Positions 1 through 12,500 of a stretch of 64,000 nt of DNA are shown here, one piece after another. The notes below the pieces were generated by a model. That model was not told where the DNA came from and did no database searches. It saw only the letters and a program-made list of their open reading frames with translations. The stretch is from Notospermus geniculatus (taxonomy: Eukaryota > Nemertea > Pilidiophora > Heteronemertea > Lineidae), in contig NMRB01000518.1 in assembly GCA_002633025.1 (NCBI GenBank), positions 233,439-297,438 on the forward strand, read 5' to 3'. Each line of letters begins with the position of its first letter. Within the stretch, counting starts at the first letter, position 1. The translations under genes were made by a program, and so were the position numbers.

Positions 1-440
1 TGTTTGTGTTGTCGACAAACTCTGGTTACGCTGAAGTCAGAAAATATCACAGGTTTAATATCAGACTTTACAACATACATGTATATGTAACCAAAAATAG
101 AGAAGAGAGGATCTATTTTTGATGTAACTACATGTAATAATGAAAAAGATACTAGTAGGCCCAGACATCATTTTTATTAGTGAGCTTCTGCAAGCGCCCG
201 GTTAGGCTCTACGACGACATTTATCTATTGTGTGAGTGCACCCAAACAATAGATAAACGTAGTCGTATGGCCTAACTGGGCGCTTGCAGAAGCTCTCTAT
301 TGTAGTCTTTTTTGGCACTTACTAGAGTACATGTATATTCATTTGTTATTCAACAATATGTTTGAGTTTTTCTTCCTTCAATACTGGTACTCAAGTATTT
401 CAGTGAATCTGTCATGATGACTGATCACCTCTCAACTTAC
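1..440. other. Usherin intron, 3' side of window
   Basis: No coding sequence seen on either strand. The only structure is the fold-back element at 182-295. Confidence 0.7.
182..295. repeat. Near-perfect 50-bp inverted repeat (fold-back element)
   Basis: Arms 182-231 and 246-295 begin and end with GAGCTTCTGCAAGCGCCC and its complement, separated by a 14-base loop. The arms differ at a few positions only. Size and structure fit a small MITE or fold-back element. Confidence 0.85.
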
Positions 441-536
441 CACTACTCCATTGACAACAACCCTGTAGCGTGATATCTTGCCATTTGGTTCTGACGGGGG
501 TGTTATTTCCACTCTAATGTAGCTTGCAGTCTTTCC
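441..536 (-). CDS. USH2A: Usherin exon 50: short FN3 exon
   Basis: Phase 0-0, 32 codons. Encodes GKTASYIRVEITPPSEPNGK and ISRYRVVVNGVV, the PNG half of a FN3 domain, between a CTTTCCCTGA-type acceptor (read on the minus strand as TCAG) and a GTAAGT donor. It is the last usherin exon visible; the gene continues beyond base 1. Confidence 0.85.
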
Positions 537-3500
537 CTGAAACAAAACAGACCATTTAACCTCAATTTCAATACATCAAATTTTCTCTTCCTGGCTAAGT
601 TTCATAGGATAGGACTTCAAGGAAAGTTGTATTTATTTTAGTGGTTATACTTTCTCAAGGTTTTGGGAAGAGGGCAATGACCAGAACCATTTCTAGCTGA
701 CTGGCTCCTGGTAGCATGCAAATAAGTTTTTCGAAAGCCTCTGCAATGACCATTGTTAACTGCTGCACTCTCTACTGCTAAATTGATAACTACGAACAAA
801 CAACTGTCAGAAAAAGGAAAAATTGTTACCAGGATTGCTGGTGATTCGACACTCGTTGGCGGAGCTTCATACGTCGTGACACTGGCCCATATGCTATTTC
901 CCTTGCCCACGTTGTTGTAAACGGTCAGCATATACTGGTAGTCCTGGTTTGGCTTCAGATTACGATCGTTATCAATGTATTGTAATGTGGTGGATGGGCC
1001 AGCATACACAAGGAGAGTCGGACCATAGGAGAAAGCTGAAGGTAAAACAGACGACACAACATGGTTCAGAATTCATCATCAGACAGGGAAACTAATGTGA
1101 AAGGCACAGCAGTCAGCATGACCAGCCTACTTTGGGGGGGGGGGGGGGGGGNAGCTGTGATAATATTTGCAAGATTTGTCCAAAATCACAGGGGGGTATA
1201 CTTACATGGAGTTTGCCTGATGACCATTCGTCGGCTCAGTTCATATTTTGTAATCTCGCCATTTGGTTGCCTCGGTTTCTTCCACGTTATCAAAATGTCA
1301 CCGTGGCCTCCAACATCATTGCGCCGTGCTGTCAGCGTAGGTTGGTCAATGTTGCTTGGAGGTGCCTCTTTCGTCCTAGCCGAGACTGGATCACTGGTCG
1401 CACAGCCTGCCGACGTACAGGCCTGTATTCTAAACGAGTACGACTTGTAGTAGGACAATCCCCGCCAAATGTATTCAAAAGTATTGGCCGATAGAGTAAC
1501 ACTCTGTTCCTCCATGAATAAAGTATAGTTCACAATTACACCATTAGGTACAGCTGGGGGAGACCACTTTGCCTTTATTTCAGTGTTCGAGATCACGTCT
1601 AAGACTGGTTTCGAGATACCAAGGGGTGAAGAGGCATATGTAGTCGCCTTGGCAGTGGGACTTGTTGTCTTTCCTTTACTATTAAAAGCAGTCACTGTGT
1701 ACGAAAATTGTGTCCCAGGGGCAAGGTTATAATCCGTGTGCTGACTTCCCACAGTCGTGTTGACTAAAGTACCATCTCTGCGGACTTCGTACGACGTGAT
1801 GATACCATTTGGTTTCAGTGGTTTCTTCCAGGTCACTTCGATGGAAGTTGAACTGGTCACCTTGAGTTGTGGCACTGGCATGTCCTGCGGCGCTGCTTCT
1901 CCGGGCCGCGCCGTGGTTGAGGTGCTGTTCTTACACCCTCCACCGGTGCATGCTGCTAGAATAAACGTGTACGCCTGATATGGGGTCAGACCGGTCAGTC
2001 GGTACTGCAATGACATCCCCTCATATCTTGCTAAATCATCCATGTATAGAATATACCGTCTGATTATACCATTGGTGATCTGTGGCATAGACCATGAAGC
2101 TTTGATCGCGGTTGAACCATCGGCAACGAGTTTGGGCACCTCGACCTTCAGCGGTGGAGTTTCCCTTGTTGAGATCTCTGCCGGGTCACTAGTTGTACAG
2201 CCCCCTCCACTGCACGCTGTTACAGTATATGCATAAAGAGTATATGCCTGTAAACCACTGTCTATGTACCATTTAGCATCTGTGGGTTTGAAACTCAATG
2301 GGACAGTGTTATTCCTTTGAAGCAGATAACGTTTAAGTATGCCGTTGTCATCGGTAGGTTTCGACCAACTGATATTCAAAGAACCTATGACTGAACCGTG
2401 ATACTCCACATTGGGTTTGGCAACTCCAGCAGGTGGCGCTTGAGCTGTATTTACACCATTCGTAGGACTCGCAGTACAACCTTTAGAATTGCATGCTTCA
2501 ACAGTGTAATCATAATGACGATAAGGTTTCACTGTTCCATCAACGTACTCGTAGCTTTTTTTATCTGTTTTATCAGTAGAGTAGATCACACTTCCAGCAG
2601 CACGTTTTGATCTGGAACTGATGGCCGATTCTGCTCGATAGATTTTGTAAATGGAGATTTTTCCGTTCGCACTGATAGGTGGCACCCAACGTATCACAAC
2701 ATGGGTGGCATTAATATTTCCAAAAGTGGGCGGAGTTTGGTCTTTTGGCACGACTTCAGCAGTTTGTATCGTCTGCTTGGCTCCACGTGCACAGCCTCCG
2801 CTCGTACAAGCTTCCAACTGGAGGACATAGTCCGTGTATGGCGTCAGTGTCCCACCATACTCAAACTCTGGGAATAGGTTATTATAAACAGGTGTTCGTT
2901 TGTTACCAGCATAGATACGATAAGACGTGATCACTCCGTTAGGCCGTGACGGTGCGTTCCATTTGAGGTTGACTGCAGTGCCACCTTCAAGTTTAGTGAC
3001 CCTGAACGGTCCCAGGCCAGCTGGGGCGGCCTCCCCTGTGGTTGCAACAATCCACGATGACACTCCCTCACCAGCATTGTTTACAGCAACCATTCTTAGT
3101 CTGTACTTGGTATACGNATCTGACTCCTATGAACCAACCTTCTGGCCTGTCCTGATTTGTCTTTGCCTTAGCCATCGAACTGTTTGTGCATCCGGCCACA
3201 GAACAGGCCTGCAGTATGAACTGGTAGTCAGTGTTTGGGGTCAGCCCTGAAAATAAAACGACAAAGTTTAATAGGGTGGATGAGAGTGAGGCTGTGATCA
3301 AAACGATACAAGTATGGTCGGTCATACCTGAGTGAATTACGGGATCACATGTTAATGCACGTTGGCTTACCTGTCACAACATGTTCAAAGACACTGGTAC
3401 TTGCATTCAACACTTCACCCTTTCCAACCTGATAGATGACATAGTTCAAGATCAAACCATTAGGGTTGGTAGGTACAGTCCACTTTACTTGAATAGAACT

Positions 3501-6500
3501 GGAGTTGACGACATTCAGCATGGGTGCACTGACGCCATCTGGCGGCCCTTGTAATGTTGCAACAGTCACCTGTAAAAGAAGGATTTCCACTAAAATGGAA
3601 AAATCATAAACTCCCCATATAATATATCGTAACGGGCATCAGATATCAAAGAGCAACGGATGGCTAGAATTCTAACTGAGGTTGTACAACAGTTCACCTA
3701 CCTTGTCACTGTTGGTACATCCAGCAGCCCCAGTGCAGGCTCTGACGTGATAGGTGTACGTCTTGTACGGGTAAATCTGGTTAGTGTCTTCGTAACGTCT
3801 GGCTTTGCCTTGGTAGATTTCACCGATGCCTTCACGAAACAGCTTATAGTTGCTTATAATTCCGTTAGGCCTCAATGGTGGTTCCCACGTCAAGATGATG
3901 GTGTCGTATTGACCTGGTTTTACGGTGGCTTTTGGTGGACTCACACCGATTGGCTTATCCTGTGCAGTCCTAACTGGTGTGTAATCGCTGAGGCCGTTAC
4001 CGGCTCCATTGACCACGACCAGGGCGTACTCATATCTTGTGAAGGGGTAGAGGCCTTTGTCTAGAAGAGTGAAAATGCACTGATGCATTAACAAGGTTTT
4101 TCCTTCAAAGGGACCGTAAGGCAAACGAAGGCCAAGTTTTCATTGGATTGGTGTTGCGACTCTTTTTGCCAGAGCGGGTCACATATGATCACAAGTTCAA
4201 AACCAACAGTGTGAGCAGTGAGAAACCTACCAGTATAAGAAAATACATCTGGGTCTGTGACAATGACTTTCACAGGTCCGACTGTACATTCAGTAGGTGG
4301 CGTTGTGGCTGCTTTTGTGGGAACCACCGTGGGATTGTAAGGACCGGGAACAGCATGACAGCTGTACTTCGACTTATCAAAGTTGCATCGATCACAGAAA
4401 GCAGCATCTTTCTGAGCTACGGGACAGACGACGCTCTGACCACATCCTGATTCAGAGGTCGACCTGTCGGCACACGTCTGTTGTGTCGGGTTGTAACCCA
4501 CATTGTGACAGCAGCTGAGTCCAGTGGAGACACGTTCCGTCCCACAACATTTCTCGTTCGAGTTCTGAAGAGCAGTAGCGCTGGAGTAGACGTGAACCTA
4601 CAAAAGAGGAAAGACAGCATTTACATGTACTGCATTTATTACTGAATATAACCAGTCCCAATCCAGACAACAATGAAATTCATCAAAATCCGGAGAAATT
4701 GAAAAGATCATCAAGTACAGATACAGTGTCTTCCATTATTAGAAGACATCTGTCTGTACTCACTTAATGAATACCCGGTAGCAAATTTTCACTCACCTTT
4801 GACATTTTCGTAGCAGACGTACAACAGGCCGTGGTGTTCTTGTCAACATACTTCGTGCCACAACACGTCGAGTCACCATTCTGAACAAACGCTTTCCCAT
4901 GTGTGCTGTTACCACAGCATTCGAGGGAATCTTTCACGAGGGCGTTACCACAGCATTGTTTACCGTAACTGTCGTGAAGTTGACCTAAAAGGAAATGTTC
5001 AGTGAGGGACGAACTTGTCAGAGGTGTTTGCTGATAATAATGACAATGTACCAGTACTCTTTCATAAAGCGCTTTCCGCTGTTATAAAATCTCAAAGCGC
5101 TTCACGTTATTGCCCCAGTCTCTCCAGAAACTTTTCTGGGGAACTCAAGCAGCAGTCAGGGGTGGATCCACAATTTCGGAAAAGAGGGGGCACACTGTGC
5201 TAGAAACATTGAAATCTGCAGTGAATTTCAATGATTTGCTCCAAATTTCAGAACTTCACGGTCGATTTTACCAATTTGTTGGCCAAAAGGGGGGGGGGTG
5301 CGCCAGGTGTGCTCCCCTTGGATCCATGCCTGGCAGCTCATTGAGTGCTCACTTCATCTTTTCCAACCAGTCGAGAATACAAAGTGGCAACTTGGCCATG
5401 AATCAAACTCATGACCTGTCAGTCTCGAGTCTGATGCTCAACCACTGTGCCACCCGTGCTTGTTGTCCCAATTAACCTGTGGTTGACAATATCCTTGGAA
5501 CAGGAAGAAGGCTCTGAAAGCTTGCAAACTTACCAAAACAGCAGACTTGAGCGCCAGAAATCAAATAGGGTATAGACCCACAGCAGCGATCACCAAAACC
5601 AACATCAACCCTGTCCTGGCTTGAATCAGGACAACATATTTGTCCTGTGGTAACCTTGACATAACTGTTACCACAACACTTGTGGTTTGCCTGTTTCCTG
5701 TGAAATTGCCCTCCACAGCAGATGTCAGTGGTGGACTGGCGTTTATTTGTGTAACTCTTCCCACAGCACTCGTATCCTGGTAGCACCTCATAGATGACGC
5801 CACTGCAGCAGATCTTTGAGCCGGAGAAACACTTTGTTCCACACAATGCCTCTTTTGCTCCGCATTCAATATAAGTACACTTCGCGACCTCCTCGGTTGT
5901 GTTCTGAGTAGGGGATGGTCTGAAAATAACAAGACGTTGAGGAATACCCTTCTTAAGACAATGAAGACCTTAACTGAGAAAACCGGTGGAATCCACTGTC
6001 CCACAAAAAAATAATATAAATACATGTACAGTAGTACATGTACATTCCACTTGACCGAAAATACCGGTAACTTAGGAACTTAGACAAATCAGCTGAAATT
6101 GATCAAGGAAGTTTGTGGAAGAGATATTTTTCTCAATGTTCCCTTTTGAATGAGAAGCTAAGACTCAGACAAAGATGTCAAAATTGACCAGACTGGTGCC
6201 ATGAGTGTGGAGTGCTATAAGCCAAGGATCATCCCTCATACGGAAAACCGATTTACGAAACATTACAGAATGGCAGTTGTTATACTCCTGCCAAACTTGC
6301 ATTTTAACTTTGCGGATTTGATGAGGCATAGAAAATGAGACAATCAAAGGGACATAAATTTGGGGGTTAAAAGTTAACTACCACCTAGCACGGTTAAGAC
6401 GATTAGAGTATTAACATTTTCACTGAAGAGTTAGCCATTTCTGAACGTTAGCCCTGGAGATGAGAAGATGGTTAGAAATGTTAGCAATCTGTAAAGAAAA

Positions 6501-9500
6501 ACTTGTTTACCCAGTGGTAACAACTGGAGACTCTGTGGACCTGAAAATGACAATATCGGACAAACATCAGACGCTGGAACTATTTGGGCTGCCTGTAAAT
6601 TCTCCCACATACATGTAGCTTTTTCCTGATTCATGTCATCTTGCTTTGTTTTCCAAGCCAATATGTACGTACAAATGACTGTTTTCCATGCTATTAATTC
6701 CAATCGGGTTTACTGGACGTTGGGCAAAATGTACAAGACCTACTCTAGGCCTACACATACATATGCATCCATGTATTGCATCCATGGATATAGATTCCAT
6801 GCAAAAAATATCCAACGTAAATGATACCTTAGACGCTCTATTTACTTACGTGGCTGAACAAGGCACCGTTGTCTTTCTCCAGATTTCATACTTGCGGATG
6901 ATTCCGTTTGGTTTTTCAGGTTCCTTCCATATCACCTTGATGGACGTAGGACCGAGTACCTGAGGTGTCGGTCGATAGATTAGCTGGGCAACGGCTTCCC
7001 TAGTAACTCCCTCTGTAGCATTGCTCTTAGAGCACGAGTACACAGTACACACCTCAACCTTAGAAAGAAATTGAAATTTATGAGATAATAGGCAGATCAT
7101 CCATTGCATTCCATCTTGCTCCTCCATTGCCATCTCCTCCTTGCTCTTGCTCCTGCCCTGAGCTGCCACTGCTCCGGGATATCACTTGGCAATTTCTTTC
7201 AGTTCTTCATACAAATTTGAAGCATTTAACCTACCTGCACTGAGTAAACAGTGTATGGGAAAAGGCCTTTAACAGCATAAGATCCTGGCTCAGTCATTCC
7301 AGTAGATATGTTCTGTCCGTTGACGTAGATATTATAGGCAGCAATGACTCCATTTGGGTTGGACGGAGCTGTCCATGTGACACGGAGCGATGTGTCACTG
7401 ATGACAGTCAGGGTTGGCGCATTGAGACCAACTGGTGCTGAAATGGTAACAAACACACCCTGCAGATTTTTCGCTTGCATAACGCACATAAACATATCAA
7501 GGGGTAACCAAACCAAACCAATGAAATCTTGTGCAGTCAGATTGGCCCAGTAGAAAAATCAGCACATGTCACCTCTGAGGTTCTGGGGTCGATTCCCAGT
7601 GGGACTACTCACTCTTCATGCAATAGAGAGGGCTACTCTCTTTGACGACGCAGATTTTCTCCAGGCACCCTGGTTTCCTCCTACCGATGTTGTCTATAGA
7701 GCTAATAATGCCATATTTAGTGCTGAGGTCTGGATTATTCAATATCTTATAGAGCTTCTGCATTGGCTTATTATGACGTCACTTTGACAGGCTGCCACCA
7801 TGCTCACATTGATGACAAAGTGTGCCACATGTAGATCCCTGGCTGCTTTTTCTGTGATGGCCCTGTATGTCTTAAAGCAGAGGAGGCTCAACTTACTTCC
7901 ATCTTTGGTATTGGCCCTGACAGCTGTACTTTTGATACTCCCACCTCCAGTTACAAAAGTCGTCATGATAAATTCGTATTCAGTGTTAGGACGCAGGTTG
8001 GCGATGACGGTCATGCTTGTGCCTACAGGGTAAACCTTGTATGACTTGTCCTTCTTGCTTGTTATTGAAATGTTGAATTTTTCAACATATCCCCGCAGTT
8101 CTGTTACACCTAAAAGTAATCAAAGGAAGACAGGGGGAGTTACAACTGCTCAAATATGATGCACAGGAAATACCAAAACGCACGCCTCAGTACAAGTGTT
8201 GAAATATGGCAGGCTACCTGCCACTGGATATCATAGATGGTTAAAATCTGGCCAGTTCGAGCACATGTACTGAGGAGTAAACTGACTGAATAACGACTGC
8301 CAACACTCTCCTTCCCAAAGGAGAAATAATTCAGTCTTTTCCACTAAAAGCTACATTCAAGATAGAGGTTTGCAACACTTACTTGGTGTTGTCCAGTTCA
8401 GCCCCACAGACTGGTGATCAATAGCAACAGCATTGACTTCTGGTGCCACAGTTGGTGTTCCACCGAATGTGGTCACCTCAGCAGATGGCCCAGTGATCAG
8501 GCTGTCAAACCCGTTGAAGACCGTAACTCTGTATTTGTAGGTAGTGAGCATGGGTAAGGATTTATCTTCGTAGTATGTCCCTGTGCCTTGGTAAACACTC
8601 TGCCAGGTTTTGAAGCCACTGGCTGAAGCTGTGAATAATAACAAGAGATAGGGCTGAAAGCTCTGGGTAGTGAAGGAAACTTAACAATACCAGGGTAAAC
8701 CTGCACGAGGAAAGGCAGCCTTGATTTCAGGAAGCCACAGATTACATCAGAAGTATTAGGCAAAAAAACTGCCACAGGAGGGAAAGACAAAGGGCCCCAT
8801 GGCATGGTGCAAGTGTTGAATATAATGGCCTTCCCTCCACCTAAGGGAAGGCAACACAGACTTGAATGTAGAGATTACAATACACTCACGATTCAGGGGC
8901 TGCTTCACCTTCATTCTCGTGAGTTCATACTTGATATTAGGGCCATTCAACTTGGTCGGCCGTTGCCAGAGGATGGAGATAAGGTTCTGGGATATAGACT
9001 GGGCTACTGGTGGGTTCATGCCAGACGGTTTGGTGGCTTTGGTCCTTACGACTGTGGGTGCACTCTCGCTACAGCCTCCTCCCACTATAATGTGAAAGAG
9101 AAAGATTCAAGATCATCAAGCAAGTACTGGCACACAAAATATTGTGCTCTTTGGCCATTTGTGACCCGCTGTACCAAAAGTAGGTGCTTGTCGCAACCGA
9201 GGAAAGGGTCAACGGCCGTACAGCACAATAGCTGAAATGTACGTTGGCGCAGGTTTAAAACTGTTGTTGAGTAAACTGATGGCCAATGATGATCACTTGT
9301 GACAAGCACCTGCTTTCTTCACAACTGCCAGATGTCTTGGGATGTGAAATACGTCCACACAAATGCTTGCAATAACAGAGTATTATCATACTCAGAATTC
9401 CAAAGAGAACTTTCTAGCAGACTGAGGTCACAAAATTTTGCATACTCACAAGTACAGGCAGTCACTGTGACAGTGTAAGACTTGTATGGTGTAAGCTTGG

Positions 9501-12500
9501 ACACCAATAGAGTTGTCTGCTTAGGGTCCTTAACCTCGACCCTCGGCTCTGGCAGCCTGATGATGTAAGACTGGATGACACCATTGGGAGTGATCGGGAG
9601 CTTCCATGATATGTTGAGCGATTCTGGTCCCAGGACAATAACTTGAGGAGGGTTCACACCACCAGGCTCTGAAATTGAATGTATGAAGTTGAATTAGTCA
9701 ACAGACACCAGAGATCATCAAGACAACCAAAATCAAAGTATGATTTTACGAAGTATGATTTTCCCCTAATCGCACGTGACTGTCAAAATCGCAAGAGATT
9801 AACCTAAAGCAGTATTTACGAATCAAGCGTTTAGCCGCGCGTGGTCTCACACGAGCGGTTAATCATTCGATTTCAGAACAAAGGAATTGATCTCGTCACC
9901 GCATGATTTAACCAAAGTGTCAATCGCGTGCATACGGATAAACAAGCGATCATTTCTATGTACTGTATGCACTTCAACCCACGGTTATGCGTCTGCGGAC
10001 AAGTCCTGTTTAGCGATGCGAATTGACCACGTACGTTCAAAATAAAATCGCGCTTCATAAATACGGCCCAACATGACTTCTACTTACTCGATGGTTTAGT
10101 CCTGACGTCTGCCCACTTACTCCGTCCAATGCCAGCACCGGTCTGAGCTGTCACCCGGTACTCATACTCTGTATATGGTAACAAATCCTTCATATCCACA
10201 GTCTTCAAGCCATTATCAGGTCTGAATTCCTTGATAATTACAACAGACGTTGACCCTTTCAGTCTCCGTTCGATGGAATACTTCATGATGACACCGTTCG
10301 GTAATGATGGCTTGGTGAAGGTGACAAGGACAGAGGTCGGGGTCTGCGAATCAAGGGTTGGGGGTGCTAGACCCTCAGGAGCTGAAAAAGATGAGAATAT
10401 TTGGTGAGTGTCAGTGACTAAGAAGGAATCAGGGGTGGATCCATGACTTTTTGGAGGGGGGACTAAATATGGCAGTCATAGGCGGCTTTTAAAGGCAGGG
10501 CGGATCGTAGATGCCTGAGCCAAGGGGGGTTTAGAGTTCGGCAGTAAATTTTAAAACGTTTATTGCTCTGAGATGCAATTTCTGGCATTTCCTGACAAAA
10601 AAATCATTGGTTACAATAGAGCAGGGGGAGTCTGGACACCCTGGATCTGTGCCTCGGAATCAAAGGGCCACTCAAATCATATCTAGTCAGTAATGTATAC
10701 TCACCAGCAGTGAGCATCCTGACAGGTTGGGAGTATGGACTTTTTGTACAACCAACTGAAGTGCACACTTCAATCATGAACTTGTACTCTGTGTATGGAA
10801 TCAGACCAGTCATTGTCTTCTTGGTGACATTCCCATCAACCTATGAAAGGAGGTAGGTAGAGTAGGGGGTTGAGTAAGCATAACTTATTATCTACTTGGA
10901 AAATGAAGTAGGCCTACCTGCTATCAAGTTATCAATTCAATCTCTGAATATACGTAAGTTGATGGAAAAACTACAGGAGAATCCAGATCTCTCAGACATG
11001 AGTAACAGCTGCCCAAATTTCTTTAGCAGAAATTTCAGGAATTTGTCTTACCTTTTCAGTGTCCTTATCATTGACATAGATATTAAAGTTGAGGATTATA
11101 CCATTAGGTCTGAGGGGTTGTTCCCATGTTAGATCCAGCTGTCTCTGTTGAACGTTCCTCACCATGGGTGGGTCAAGAGGACCAGGCTCTGAAAACAAGG
11201 TCAAAATCAGTTAGGCCCACAACTTTTTAGAAATGCACCCCATGATAACAAGGTTAAATTGACCAAATTTTCCCCAAATTGTCCTACCGGTACTCTCTTA
11301 TACAGAGAATCCCCCAAATTCAAGGCCAAGTAGTCCTACTCTTTTGTACAGTGAATCCCCCAAATTGACCAATCCTCTCGCAGAGTGAATCCCCAATTTG
11401 ACGTCATATGACTTACTGTCTTGCAGAGTGAATCCCGATGCCCATTCAGACGGAGTCGATCCAAACTTATTACTTGCAATCACTCTTGCTTCATACTCCT
11501 TGTACGGTTGCAGCGATTCTTTCAGGAATGATGTGGATGTTGTTGGTGCTTTGAACAACCTGTAAAAGGAGAGTTAGAAGTCAGGGCTCAGCTTGGTAAC
11601 AATCTGGGTACCGAATCCATCATATTGGCAAATTGGGAAAGATGAGATTGGAGATGCAGTTCAATGAATAGGGAAAGGAGAGTCAACAGTGCAGTAGATG
11701 TGTCCAGTTTCACTTACTGTTGTATGTTAGTATTGGCTATCTTCTCTCTGAAATCCACCTGGAACAGTGACTGTTGGTTTGAGTTGGCACGACCCACTTG
11801 TTCCCAAGTAATCCTCATGGATGTTGAAGTTGGAGAGGTCAATGTTGGAGGTTTGACGCCATCCGGAGCTGAAATAATCAGTAAATTGTGAATAAAAGAA
11901 CAAGTAGGCATAAAATCTTCACTGCTGAAGAAAGGATAGAAAGATGTGGACTCGGTACGTAACCCTGTGGGACTCCACAAGCTTTACTTACATCCTTCAG
12001 GCATCGTGGCTTTTCTATTGTTGCTCAAGATGGAACCTTTGGAATTGGACCCATTGACAGCCACACTGTATGACGAGAACGGGATGAGGCTACCGACGGT
12101 AAAATCCTTGCCAAACTTGGATGTGGTCAGGAGACTTCGGGTGGATTCCTCAGTTGTGTAATTCCAGTTGGCTAGAAAAATAAAGGGATTTGAGACATCA
12201 CAAAGAACTCGTTGACTGGGTGGAGGCGGGACTAACAGGGAATAGAGATTTCATTGAAGTTTACTCACCTGGATCAACATAAAACAATCCAGTGAAGTAC
12301 ACATCATATTTTATTACTCCATATGGTTTGTCAGGTTGCGTCCATGAAACAATGACACTTCTGGCATCCTTCACCTTCAGGGTCAAACCGATGAAACCTT
12401 CCGGCTTTGCCTCCTGGGTGCGGGCCTTCGTCTCATTACTTGTTCCGCATCCCAACTTGGTGCAAGCTCGGACAAAGAAACGATGGAGTGAGTATGGCAG

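Noticed and set aside
1061-1494. Plus-strand frames near 1061-1494
   Set aside because: They pass through the G-run and N at 1133-1152 and are antisense to usherin exon 48; shadows.
9735-10065. Possible inverted-repeat element with GTATTTACGAATCAAGCG-like ends
   Set aside because: The right end CGCGCTTCATAAATAC pairs only weakly with the left; not enough to call.
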